Of a DNA stretch of 64,000 nt, positions 46,069 to 57,500 are shown piece by piece. Every line of letters starts with the position of its first letter. Position 1 is the stretch's first letter. Source of the stretch: Kitagawia praeruptora (lineage: Eukaryota; Streptophyta; Magnoliopsida; Apiales; Apiaceae). The position numbers were made by a program, and so were the translations under genes. The stretch spans positions 145,589,501 through 145,653,500 of the forward strand of contig CM075347.1 in NCBI GenBank assembly GCA_037693485.1, in the 5' to 3' direction. The notes below the pieces were generated by a model that was not told where the DNA came from, did not search any database, and saw only the letters and a program-made list of their open reading frames with translations.

Positions 46069-46829
46069 TATCCCAACAACTGTTCAAGCCTTGTCAAGTT
46101 GCTAGGTCCTCTTGCTTCTAAAGAACTAAACGGCTAAAAAGAAACTAAACCCTATTTTGAGAGTCAGCCGCGGCCGTCCCCTCCTTCTTCTTCCCCTTTC
46201 TCCGCCTTCACTCTTTCTCCCCTCACCTTTCCTCTTTCCTTCCTCACCCTCCTTCATCTTCATCCGTCCCCCTCTTCATCCTAATCTTTTCTTTTTTCCT
46301 TGTTAATAAATTCAATAATCTCCATCTTTTTGGGTGGTTTATGTCTCTCCTTGTTGAGAGTTTATTTATGTCTCTCCTTTTGGAGTGTTTTGATCCATCA
46401 AAAGTGTTTCAATTGGTATCTTGGAAGATCGGTTCAACTCGCATCGAGGCTGGGTCAGTGGTGGAAATTGCAAAAGCTCACCTTTCACAATCAAAATTTG
46501 TTCTTATTGGGAATCCCTCTTTCGGCATGTATATAGGTGCTGATTATTTTGAACATTGGGCTACAGATGAGGCTTATGTGAAGGTCAATTGCGATGCTAT
46601 TGGTTTCATAATTGATATTGGTTGGATTGTTCAAGGTGTCATTGTAATACTTTTTCGTTTTAAGAATTTGAATATTCTATGTGTTAAGCAATCTGTTAAC
46701 AAAACGACTATTTGTTTAGCTCGTTTTTTGTTTCACAATCAGATTGTAGTTGCCAATTCTGGGGTTTGTCCCGTTTGGATTCCGATATTTTAATATATAA
46801 TACTACTTGCTTTTCGTCAAAAAAAAAAA
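46069..46829 (+). mobile_element. Short LINE-like retroposon with poly(A) and target duplication
   Basis: The insertion ends in an A-run (from about 46819) and is flanked by AATAGTTCGACAATA at 46054-46068 and 46829-46843. The exact edge is blurred by the A-run. The 5' part is CT/GC-rich like a LINE 5' UTR (GCCGCGGCCGTCCCC). The 3' part encodes a 150-codon frame (46341-46793) with VKVNCDA and a NKTTICLARF then GVCPVWIPIF ending, resembling the RNase H tail of plant LINEs. The endonuclease and reverse transcriptase are missing, so it is a heavily internally deleted copy moved by another LINE's enzymes. Confidence 0.72.
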
Positions 46830-46843
46830 ATAGTTCGACAATA

Positions 46844-47377
46844 AAAGCAGAACTCCCCATTCAAAACCTTAAAAACCCATAAATACATTGGTTCCCGCTT
46901 TATAAAATTAATACTCCGTATCTATCTTAGCTATCGTAATGTTATTAGAAACCAACCAAAGGAAAATCCTTTGGTTAGCCACTTAAACTATTAACCAGTA
47001 AATGTTTTTATTTAACAAGACTTAATTATTTTTAAAATAACAATTTACTCTTTTAGATATATTTCAACAAAAGAATGGAAACATTAAGGCAAAAATAGAA
47101 TAAAGTATTAAGCATTTATAACAATTCAGTTTGTATTTAAATAGAATTAGAACTGTCTCACTATTTAGACACCGATTAGACAATTTATGCTCAAAATTTT
47201 AATATTACAAGAGAAAACTGAGCTCTTCATTATTTTGTGCCTGTCACCTTTAGAAACTTTTAAATGGAAATACAACAAAGAAAAACAATGGATATTTATA
47301 TGTCAGCTAGTGTCACTACCTACCTTAACAAAATACCCCCTTTCCATTCAAATATTTACAGATCTTCATGACTCACT
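46844..47377. other. No gene seen
   Basis: AT-rich flanking DNA with no convincing frame or repeat. Confidence 0.5.
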
Positions 47378-48495
47378 TGTTAGAAAATGGAGTTTTTAGA
47401 ACATAAGTATTTTATGTTCTTGATGTTAATTCCGGATTTTAACGATTGGAAATTGTTCCTTACTATGAGGACTTAAATTTTCATATATGGGTCTAAGTAA
47501 TTTTCTTAGTGGAATCCATAGAGAAATAGAGTTGAAATTGGTAGCTTGAAAGAGCTTGAAAATGAGAATGTATATTTGTCCCACATTGAAATGAATAAAG
47601 GGGGTTGTTGGCTTTATATAGAATCACACACATGGGTAGTGTACAACTACTAAGGTGTATGATGGTGCATGATGTTACTGTGTGCTCCACGCGCGCACAC
47701 ACATACACACGCGTGCGCCGCCGCCGCCCGCCTCGCCACGCCACGTCTCGACTCGACTCGACTCGGGTCGTGTCGGCTCGGTCGAAGGGCGAATGTCTCG
47801 GCGTCTCGCGTACGCGAGGCGACCTGGGCGAAATATATTTTAATTAGAATAAATATATATATATATTGGGATCAGTACTTGGAATAAATCAGTAACTGGT
47901 CAAACATCTAATACTGATGGGCCAAGTCCTGATGAAATCCTGAAGGTACTACCAGATCCTGATGCTGGATCAAATATTGATGGACCTCAAGTCCTGACGG
48001 TATCAGATCCTGATGAATGATCAAATGCTGATGGACATCAGATCCTGACGGACGAAAATCCTGATGGATCAGATCCTGATGTTGGGTCAGAATTTGATAA
48101 TATATATTCGTATAATTAAAATAAAAACTGATTTGTGTGGATAAATATAACGTAACAGTTACGATTTATTAAATCAACCGTTTTGATTCTGTTAAATCAG
48201 CCGTTTCATTTTATTAAATGTAAATCGGCAGTTACAATATTAATTGGGTGGCATCAGTTACGTTTGCCCTCTCCTATATATAGAGAGCTAAGCTACTGAT
48301 TTTTATGGACCACACCATACATTCTCTGTTATTCTCTCTACACACTCTGCTCTCCCTCTATATACAGTTCGTAGGTTTTCTGGCAACTGAGGTGTTAGTC
48401 GAAGTTGAGTTTTCTGGTTACTGTGACCATCTAAACTCGGAGCTGTTTTATCCTGGAAGAATATTGCCAAGTCCTGACACAGTGTAAGTGGGGGC
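47378..48495 (+). other. Unresolved LTR-like DNA upstream of element B
   Basis: TGTTAGAAAATGG at 47378 and ATTTGTCCCACATTG near 47575 look like the start of a copia LTR. A GC-rich patch lies at 47686-47830. From 47870 to 48080 there are repeated TCCTGATG/TCCTGACG words shared with element B. A TATATATAG box near 48276 is followed by a CT-rich leader. The stretch ends AAGTGGGGGC, which looks like a polypurine tract, directly before the LTR at 48496. It may be the tail of another related element, or part of a longer B LTR. Confidence 0.35.
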
Positions 48496-48992
48496 TGTTG
48501 GATATTGATTCAAGAGATGATCAGGATCTGGGCATTACTGATCAGATACTGATGCTGACGTCATCAGGAATGCACTGTCAGTATTGGACTATCAGGATTA
48601 GAAGCTGGTCAGTATTTGATGAAGATTCTCATCAGACCAGAGATCAAGGAAGATTGATATGTCGGTTCCTAATTTGTAGGAAGGCAGCTATCATACAAGA
48701 TATGCATTCAGAGATATATGTAATTGATTTAGAATATCTTGTAATTGATAGCGCAACTGTGTACATTATATAAACACAGTTTAGGTTTTACATTTTGTAA
48801 TCACTTACACGAGTTATATTGTAACCTAGCAGCTCTTAAGAACATAAGAATTTCTTAAGAGAGTTTTGTAACAGTTTTATATCAGAGTTAATAAAGCTGT
48901 TATTGATTCATACTTGTGTTATTTGTTTTAAGTCGAAAATCTTATACAATTGTATTCAACCCCCTTCTACAATTGTTATTTACTGGGCAACA
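48496..48992 (+). repeat. 5' LTR of element B (497 bp)
   Basis: It starts TGTTGGATATTG and ends CTGGGCAACA, giving TGTTG/CAACA terminal inverts. It contains a TATA box (ATTATATAAACAC near 48765) and AATAAAG near 48889. The first 120 bp are rich in CAGGAT, CTGATG and ATCAGG words. If the LTR began at 47378 instead it would be 1615 bp; the polypurine-like run just before 48496 favours the shorter version. Confidence 0.65.
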
Positions 48993-48994
48993 AT

Positions 48995-49006
48995 TGGTAT
49001 CAGAGC
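48995..49006 (+). promoter_or_regulatory. Primer binding site of element B (initiator tRNA-Met)
   Basis: TGGTATCAGAGC two bases after the LTR end, identical to the sites in element A and outer copia. Confidence 0.92.
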
Positions 49007-49041
49007 TAAACTGATTAATTTTAATCAGTAACGATCTTAAG

Positions 49042-50319
49042 ATGTCGACAAGCAAGTATGAAAGCATTAAAATTCCAATTCTCAAGAGGACCGAGTATCC
49101 AACCTGGAAAGTGAAAATGTTGATGTATCTAGAAGCAACTGATCCTGACTATCTTGACAGGATCAATGATGGACCATTTCTTCCAACAAAACTAGTTGCA
49201 AGAACAGAGACTGTTGCTGAACACTATGTCATTAAGGCAAAGAATGAATGGACGACAGAAGAAAAGGTTCAAGTACTCAAAGATGCAAAGGTAAAGAATA
49301 TTTTGCATAACAGTCTTGATAATGTCATGTCTAACAGGGTAATAGCATGCAAGACTGCGAAGGAAATTTGGGACACTTTGGAAACTCAATGTCAAGGTAC
49401 TGAATCTATCAAAAGAAACAGAAGGGCTCTGTTAATTCAGGAGTATGAGCAATTCAATGCTAAATCTGATGAAAGCCTTACTGATATGTACGATAGATTC
49501 TTGACTTTACTGAACAATCTATCACTGGTTGGCAAAGAATATGATCCAGAGGATTCGAATACCAAGTTTCTCAGAGCTTTAACTGAAGAGTGGGATACTC
49601 AAGCTTCAATCATAAGGCATCAATATGATTTGAAGATGTTGTCTCTCGATGAAGTCTATGGGATGCTAAGAACTCATGATCTTGAGGTTCAACAGAGGAA
49701 GAACAAGAAAAATGTCAAAGCAAAATCTGTTGCTTTGAATGTTGAATCAAAATCAAAGGGAAAAGCTGAGGAGGTTTATAACCGAAAGAGTAGAGTGGAA
49801 GAGTCAATTCCTGATGACTCATCATCAGATACTGATACTGAGTCTGATCCTGATACTGATGATGACTCTACTGATTCTGATATGATGGAAATGGTTGCTA
49901 TGATAGTCAAGGGCTTCAAAAAGATGAAGTTCAGAAAGGCTAGGAAGCAAGGGAAATTCCAGAAGAAAACCTTCAATGCTGACAAAGACAGGTACAAGAA
50001 GAAAGAAGGCAAAAGCAGCAAGTTTGACAAGTCAAAAATCAGATGCTATAACTGTGATGGGATGGGTCATTTTGCAACTGAGTGCAAGAAGACCAAAACC
50101 AAAGCTCTCATTTCTTCAAGCAAGGATTGGATGGACTCATCATCTGACTCTGAAGAGGAGAAAGTGAATTATGCTTTGATGGCTAAAACTGATGAGACTT
50201 CTGCTGGTGAAACCAAGGTATCTGAGGTTTTATTTGATTTTGATACTAATAATGTTTCTGAGCTAAGATCTTTCTTAAAATCTCTGCATATTAGTTTTAG
50301 GAGTCAATCTCTTGAAAAT
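49042..50319 (+). pseudogene. Gag of element B, N-terminal part (426 codons) up to the CACTA insertion
   Basis: It starts MSTSKYESIKIPILKRTEYP 35 bp after the primer site. It shows the copia gag core (PTWKVKMLMYLEATD, AKEIWDTLE), an Asp/Ser-rich acidic stretch and the zinc knuckle CYNCDGMGHFATEC near residue 335. The coding frame stops being gag at the CACTA insertion. The AAT target duplication is a whole codon (50317-50319, repeated at 53507-53509), and gag resumes in the same phase on the far side, so clean excision would restore an uninterrupted 771-aa gag. Confidence 0.92.
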
Positions 50320-50363
50320 CACTACACCAAACTGGCAAATTACTAACAGATAAAAAAAGCCAT

Positions 50364-50885
50364 TAGTAACGGTTATATCCGTTACTAATTAGTAACGGAT
50401 ATATCCGTTACTGATGACATTAGTAACGGATATATCCGTTACTAATTAGTAACGGATATATCCGTTACTAATGGGTCAGATATCCGTTACTAATTAGTAA
50501 CTGATATATCCGTTACTAATTCTATGTATCCGTTACTAATTAGTAACGGATATATCCGTTACTAATATTAAATATCCGTTACTAATTAGTAACGGATATA
50601 TAGAATTAGTAACGGATATATCCGTTACTAATTAGTAACGGATATATCCGTTACTAATGCACATATATCCGTTACTAATTAGTAACGGATATATCCGTTA
50701 CTAATTCTATGTATCCGTTACTAATTAGTAACAGATATATCCGTTACTAATATTATATATCCGTTACTAATTAGTAATGGATATATAATATTAGTAACGG
50801 ATATATCTGTTACTAATTAGTAACGGATACATAGAATTAGTAACAGATATATCCGTTACTAATATTAGTAACGGATATATCCGTT
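50364..50885. repeat. Left subterminal array of 28-bp palindromes in the CACTA element
   Basis: The unit is ATTAGTAACGGATA followed by its exact reverse complement, a perfect 28-bp palindrome. It is repeated about a dozen times with short spacers and a few substitutions (ACAG for ACGG). Subterminal repeats in CACTA elements bind the transposase. The right-hand array is at 53088-53490. Confidence 0.9.
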
Positions 50886-50925
50886 ACTAAGGAATAATAT
50901 ATATGTTACTAATTTAATACTTTTA

Positions 50926-52185
50926 AAAGATTTATGTTATAAAATCACATCAAATAAGCTTGTTATTTTTTAATTTTTTTGTATATCACTAAAATCCTTA
51001 GTTATTAACAGCCGTACGGTTGGATCGTCGAAAAAAGATTTTAAAAATATTGTTTTGTGCAATCGGGACGATACTAGTTATCGCGAGTATTGTTTTTTGG
51101 AGATTTATATTATAAAATCACATCAAATAAGCTTGTTATTTTTTAATTTTTTTGTATATCACTAAAATCATTAGATATTAACAGCTGTACGGTTGGATCG
51201 TCGAAATATTTTTTAAAAATATTGTTTTGTGCAATCGGGACGATACTAGTTATCGCGAGTATTGTTTTTTGGAGATTTATATTATAAAATCACATCAAAT
51301 AAGCTTGTAATTTTTTAATTTTTTGTGTATATCACTAAAATCCTTAGATATTAACAGCCATACGGTTGGATCGTCGAAAAAAGATTTTAAAAATATTGTT
51401 TTGTGCAATCGGGACGATACTAGTTATCGCGAGTATTGTTTTTTGGAGATTTATATTATAAAATCACATCAAATAAGCTTGTAATTTTTTAATTTTTTGT
51501 GTATATCACTAAAATCCTTAGATATTAACAGCCGTACGGTTGGATCGTCGAAAAAAGATTTTAAAAATATTGTTTTGTGCAATCGGGACGATACTAGTTA
51601 TCGCGAGTATTGTTTTTTGGAGATTTATATTATAAAATCACATCAAATAAGCTTGTAATTTTTTAATTTTTTGTGTATATCACTAAAATCCTTAGATATT
51701 AACAGCCGTACGGTTGGATCGTCGAAAAAAGATTTTAAAAATATTGTTTTGTGCAATCGGGACGATACTAGTTATCGCGAGTATTGTTTTTTGGAGATTT
51801 ATATTATAAAATCACATCAAATAAGCTTGTAATTTTTTAATTTTTTGTGTATATCACTAAAATCCTTAGATATTAACAGCCGTACGGTTGGATCGTCGAA
51901 AAAAGATTTTAAAAATATTGTTTTGTGCAATCGGGACGATACTAGTTATCGCGAGTATTGTTTTTTAGAGATTTATATTATAAAATCACATCAAATAAGC
52001 TTGTAATTTTTTAATTTTTTGTGTATATCACTAAAATCCTTAGATATTAACAGCCGTACGGTTGGATCGTCGAAAAAAGATTTTAAATTATTGTTTTGTG
52101 CAATCGGGACGATACTAGTTATCGCGAGTATTGTTTTTTGGAGATTTATATTATAAAATCACATCAAATAAGCTTGTAATTTTTG
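50926..52185. repeat. 172-174 bp tandem array, about 7 copies
   Basis: Unit starts at 50926, 51099, 51271, 51445, 51619, 51793, 51967 and 52140 (partial). Each contains ATCACATCAAATAAGCTTG, CGTACGGTTGGATCGTCG and GCAATCGGGACGATACTAG. Copies from the third on are nearly identical, so expansion is recent. The unit length is in the size range of plant satellites. Confidence 0.92.
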
Positions 52186-52194
52186 TGTATATTA

Positions 52195-52760
52195 TAATTA
52201 TTTTCGATTTTCTTAAAAAATAATTATTTTCGATTTTTAAAAAAATTAATTATTTTCGTTTTTTAAAAAAATAATTATTTTCGATTTTTTTAAAAAAATA
52301 ATTATTTTCGATTTTTTTAAAAAAATAATTATTTTCGATTTTTTTAAAAAAATAATTATTTTCGTTTTTTTAAAAAAATTATTATTTTCCAGTTTTTTTA
52401 AAAAATAATTATTTTCGATTTTTTAAAAAAAATAATTATTTTCGATTTTTAAAAAAATTTAATTATTTTCGTTTTTTTTAAAAAAATAATTATTTTCGAT
52501 TTTTTTAAAAAAATAATTATTTTCGCTTTTTTTAAAAAAATAATTATTTTCGATTTTAAAAAAAAATTAATTATTTTCGTTTTTTAAAAAAAATATTAAT
52601 TTTCGATTTTTTTTAAAAAAATAATTATTTTCAATTTTTTTAAAAAAATAATTATTTTCGATTTTTTTAAAAAAATAATTATTTTCGATTTTTTAAAAAA
52701 AATAATTATTTTCGATTTTTAAAAAAAAATAATTATTTTCGATTTTTTAAAAAAATAAAT
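52195..52760. repeat. Minisatellite of about 27-bp AATTATTTTCGATTTTTTAA units
   Basis: About 20 copies of AATAATTATTTTCGATTT with variable T and A runs. The T-run followed by an A-run makes each unit self-complementary and able to fold. Confidence 0.9.
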
Positions 52761-52922
52761 TTTAAAAAATATGTAAAATTAAATTAAAACGAATTTTTTA
52801 AAAAATTATAATTTTAAACGAATTTATAAAACAAAAACATGTAAAAGTTCCATTTCAAAAAAAAAAAACATGTAAAAGTTCATAGTATAAGGATTGTATT
52901 TCCATATATTTCACAAATACTC

Positions 52923-53062
52923 GCGTGTCACAGTTGGTTGAGGGGTGTACTACCTCACTGGAGGTCAGGGGTTCGAAACCTTGCTTCAACAAATTTGGCA
53001 AGGTGGCAGCCTCTGATTGGCTGAGAGAGGTGGGGTCGGCTGTGGTGGCAGCCTGTGATTGG
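52923..53062 (+). other. tRNA-like (A box/B box) module, SINE-head-like
   Basis: CACAGTTGGTTGAGGGG resembles an internal Pol III A box, and GGTTCGAAACC matches the B box, about 40 nt apart as in a tRNA. A full cloverleaf does not form well (the anticodon loop is too short), so it is a degenerate tRNA or SINE head. A 26-bp direct repeat (GTGGCAGCC...GATTGGCTGAGAG) follows. It is GC-richer than the rest of the CACTA element and looks captured. Confidence 0.55.
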
Positions 53063-53087
53063 CTGAGAGCTTATTTAATTTTTTTAA

Positions 53088-53490
53088 TATTAGTAACGGA
53101 TATCCGTTACTAATTAGTAACGGATATATCCGTTACTAATGCTCATCATCCGTTACTAATTAGTAACGGATATATTTGTTACAAAATAAAAAAAAAAGCA
53201 ATTGTGACGGACGATTAGTAACGGATATATCCGTTACTAATCTATTTGTAACGGATATATCCGTTACTAATTAGTAACGGATATATCCGTTACTAATTCC
53301 AGATATCCGTTACTAATTAGTAACAGATATATCCGTTACTAATCTATTTGTAACGGATATATCCGTTACTAATTAGTAACGGATATATCTGTTATAAAAT
53401 AAAAAAAAAAAAGCAATTGTGACGGACGATTAGTAACGGATATATCCGTTACTAATGTCATTAGTAACGGATATATCCGTTACTAATGGC
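53088..53490. repeat. Right subterminal array of 28-bp palindromes in the CACTA element
   Basis: Same ATTAGTAACGGATA-based palindrome as the left array, about eight copies, with a repeated linker containing GCAATTGTGACGGACG at about 53199 and 53413. Confidence 0.88.
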
Positions 53491-53509
53491 CAGTTTTGGT
53501 GTAGTGAAT

Positions 53510-54547
53510 ACAAGAATAAAATCTGAAATGGCAGAGGTTGTTAAGAGAAATGATCATCTAGAAGCTGAGTTAATTTTCTTGCATGAAGTTCAAGCAGAAT
53601 GTGATAATGCTAAACACATGAAACTTGAAATTGAGTTTAAATGTAATGAACTTGAAAGGCAACTTAAAGATGCTAATGAAAAACTCAGAACCTGGACACA
53701 TTCTGGTACAAAAACTCATGAAATCATTTCTGATAAAAACTGGAAAGAGTGTCTAGGGTATAAACCAGAAAATGAGAAAAAGGACAAAGGAAAGGTTGTT
53801 TCATCTAACCCTGGAAGAGTTATAGTTAATAACTCAACAAATTCAAAAACCTACAGATATGTTACAGACAGTACCAAAACCAAACTAAAACCAGTTAATT
53901 ATGTGTATCCAGAAATTCCCAAATCTACTTCAGAAGAGGGATCTACTTCTACACATCATTCTGAGTCTAGAACTGTCAAAAACAAAAATGTAGGTCTTCT
54001 GTCCAAGAAGCAATTAAGGGACAGAATCTGTGAGGTAACAGATAGGAAGAGAGTTCCAACTGTCAAAAGGAACAGGAATGGTAAAGTTGGAATAAACAAG
54101 GAGAATAATTATAAGTATATTCCGAATGCACCAAGAAAAGTATGTTTTAACTGTGGTAATTCTAATCATCTTGCTATTGATTGCAGGAGGAGTAAAAAGA
54201 AGCCAACTGTAGTTCCTAAGTCTGACATTAGGAATAAATCAGTATTCTATAAACCACAGAATCCTTGTTTCCATTGTGGCAGTAAATGGCATTCTATCTA
54301 TACATGTGAAGAATACCATAATTTGTACTATAATTATTATGAGCCTTTGCCAAAGTTCAATAAAAGTGCAAATTTTGGAAAAACAAAGAACTTGAATTCT
54401 AATCATGCATCTGTCAAGATAAAGACTAATTCTGATGGAGTTAATTCTGATAAAAATATCTTTACAAGAAAATCTTCTACTGATAAAGATGTTGAATTGC
54501 ATGAAAAGAGAACCCAACAAGTGTGGGTTCTTAAAAATTCTAACTGA
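53510..54547 (+). pseudogene. Gag of element B, C-terminal part after the CACTA insertion
   Basis: It continues gag in phase (TRIKSEMAEVVKRNDHLEAE), with a coiled-coil-rich stretch, then two more zinc knuckles, CFNCGNSNHLAIDC and CFHCGSKWHSIYTC, giving three in total. It ends QQVWVLKNSN then TGA, equivalent to the VWVPKEK end in element A. Pol lies 17 nt further on, in another frame. Confidence 0.9.
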
Positions 54548-54564
54548 GTTCTTTGTGATTCTGA

Positions 54565-57500
54565 TTGCAGGGTAAAAAGAAAAATGTGTTAGTCATGGAT
54601 AGTGGATGTTCTGTGCACATGACTGGAGACAAAACCTTGCTATCAGAATTTGAGGAAAAGGCTGGCCCAACTGTGTCTTATGGGGATGGCAACATTGGAC
54701 AAACTTTGGGATATGGCAGCATTGTAATTGGAAATGTCATCATTGAGAAAGTAGCTCTGGTGAAAGGACTAAAGCACAATCTGTTAAGTGTTAGTCAGAT
54801 CACAGACAGAGGTTATCGTGTCAACTTTAATGATACTCATTTTGAAGTAATCAGCAAATCTACAGGAAAGATTGCATTAACAGGTCAAAGACATGGTAAC
54901 ATTTATGAAGCCAACATTCACACTAATACTGAAAATCCAACTACATGCCTCATCAGTAAAGCATCTGTAGATGAAAGTTGGAATTGGCACAAGAAGCTTT
55001 CTCATCTCAACTTCAACAATATAAATGAGTTGGTTAAGAAAGACTTGGTAAGAGGATTACCAAAGGCTCTATATACTCCTGATGGACTCTGTGATGCTTG
55101 TCAGAAGGCTAAACAGAGAAGGACATCATTCAAGAGCAAATCTGAATCCTCAATTGATGAACCATATCACATGCTACACCTCGACTTGTTTGGACCAGTG
55201 AATATTATGTCCATCAGTAAGAAAAGGTATACTCTAGTCATTGTTGATGAATATACTAGATTTACCTGGGTTTATTTTCTTCACAGAAAAGATGAAACTG
55301 CTGAAATACTGCTGGACCATGTTAGACTTATTGAAACTGGTACGGAATACAAAGTCAAGATTCTGAGAAGTGATAATGGGACTGAATTCAAGAATTCAGC
55401 AATGGAAGAGTTCTGCAAATACAAAGGAATAGTTCAACAATTCTCTGCTCCTGGCACTCCTCAGCAAAATGGAGTAGTTGAAAGAAAGAACAGAACTCTT
55501 ATTGAAGCTGGTAGAACTATGTTGGAAGAAGCTAAACTACCTACATATTTCTGGGCAGAAGCAGTCAACACAGCTTGTTACACTCAAAATATTACACTAA
55601 TCAACAGACATGGTGTAACTCCTTATCAGATGATTAAGGAAAAGAAGCCAAGTTTGAAGCATCTACATGTGTTTGGCTGCAAGTGCTTTGTTCTAAGACC
55701 TCATCCAGAACAGCTAGGAAAATTTGAGACAAAAGCTGATGAGGCCATCTTTATTGGCTATCCAACAACAAGAGCCTTTAAAGTCTATAATCTAAGAACA
55801 AAGACAGTCATGGAGTCCATTAATGTATCTTTTGATGATAGAAAGTTAACAGGAATACAAGAAGACTCTCATGACAGTTTGACATTTGCAAATGAAGCTA
55901 CCAACAATCCTGATGAAGTCACGGCAGATACTGATATTCTGTCAGATCCTGACGATCGATCAATTCCTGATCAAACACCTGTTACTGATGATGACTCAAA
56001 TAATGCAAATGTTGAGGGGGAGCAAGAGCGAGACATCACTAGTGATGATTCAACTCAAACATCAAGTAGAGATTCATCGGAAACAGACTCAAGTGACAAT
56101 CAAGATAGTACATCAGAAGAAGACAACACTATCTCAGGGGGAGCTTCTAGCAACTCTAGTTCTTTTGAAGAAAACACCAATCCAGGGGGAGCATCCAGTT
56201 CAAGAAATGACTTACCATCAGCAAGGAAATGGACAAAAAGTCATACTCCTGACTTAATCATTGGGAATCCTGAAGCAGGTGTTAAGACAAGAAGTGCAAC
56301 TAAAAATGAATGTTTATATAATAACTTTCTGTCAAAGGAGGAGCCCAAGAAAGTTGAAGATGCACTTAAGGATGCTGATTGGGTGACAGCTATGCAAGAA
56401 GAACTGAATGAGTTTGAAAGAAATGAAGTCTGGAAACTTGTACCAAGACCCAAAGGAAGGTCTATTGTAGGTACAAAGTGGGTATTCAGAAATAAGACTG
56501 ATTCAGATGGCACAATTGTGAGAAATAAAGCAAGACTAGTAGCAAAGGGGTATTCTCAACAGGAAGGAATAGATTATGATGAGACTTTTGCTCCTGTTGC
56601 AAGACTGGAGGCCATCAGAATTTTTCTGGCATATGCAGCCCACAAGAAATTCAAAGTATTCCAGATGGACGTAAAAAGTGCTTTTCTCAATGGAGAACTG
56701 GAAGAGGAGGTATATGTTGAACAACCTCCTGGATTTATTGATCCCAAACATCCAGATCATGTCTATAGACTGGATAAAGCACTTTATGGACTAAAGCAAG
56801 CTCCAAGAGCCTGGTATGAAACCTTAGCTCAATTCTTACTGGAAAGTGGATTCAACAGAGGTACAATTGATAAAACCTTATTTTACTTGAATCATGGTAA
56901 GGATTTGCTGTTAGTTCAAATATATGTTGATGATATCATTTTTGGGTCAACTAATACTAAGCTGTGTGAGAAGTTTTCAAAGCTAATGCAGTCGAGATAT
57001 CAAATGAGCATGATGGGTGAAATGAGCTATTTCTTAGGTCTTCAAGTTAAACAGACTGATGAAGGGATTTTTATCAATCAGTCAAAATACACAAAGAATT
57101 TACTAAAAAGGTTTAACATGCAAGACAGCTCTACAGCTTCCACTCCTATAGCTACAGCTACAAAGCTTGATCCTGATCAAGGAACTGAAGTAGATGTAAC
57201 CAACTATAGAGGGATGATTGGCTCACTCTTATATCTAACTGCTAGCAGACCTGATATCATGTATGCAACCTGTCTATGTGCAAGATTTCAAGCAAATCCT
57301 AGAGAACCGCATCTCATTGCAGTAAAAAGGATTTTCAGATATCTAAAGGGCACATCTTCTCTTGGCCTTTGGTATGCCAGAGAATCAGACTTTAGTTTAT
57401 GTGGCTATTCAGATGCTGATTTTGCTGGATGCAAAATAGACAGGAAAAGTACTTCAGGCAGTTGTCAGTTTCTTGGAGGAAGACTAGTTTCTTGGTTCAG

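Larger units (their letters stand above)
50320..53506. mobile_element. Non-autonomous CACTA (En/Spm) element, 3187 bp
   Basis: The termini are CACTACACCAAACTGGC on the left and the complement of CACTACACCAAAACTGGCC on the right, with the 3-bp duplication AAT on both sides: the CACTA signature. There is no transposase. The interior consists of palindromic subterminal arrays at both ends, a 172-174 bp tandem array, a TTTTCGA microsatellite-like block and a tRNA-like segment. It lies inside gag of element B and must be younger than that element's insertion. Confidence 0.95.

Noticed and set aside
46341..46793. 150-aa frame as a host gene
   Set aside because: It lies wholly inside an insertion with poly(A) and target duplication and ends like a LINE RNase H tail.
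47605..47887. 80-aa and 72-aa frames across the GC-rich patch
   Set aside because: They consist of Arg/Ala/His runs from simple GC-rich repeats with no start context or homologue I recognise.
52923..52990. A functional tRNA gene
   Set aside because: A and B box words are present, but the anticodon arm has too short a loop and the acceptor stem does not pair well.
50360..53490. CRISPR-like array from regularly repeated 28-bp units
   Set aside because: The repeats are perfect palindromes with tiny, non-unique spacers, bounded by CACTA termini and an AAT duplication, in a plant genome.
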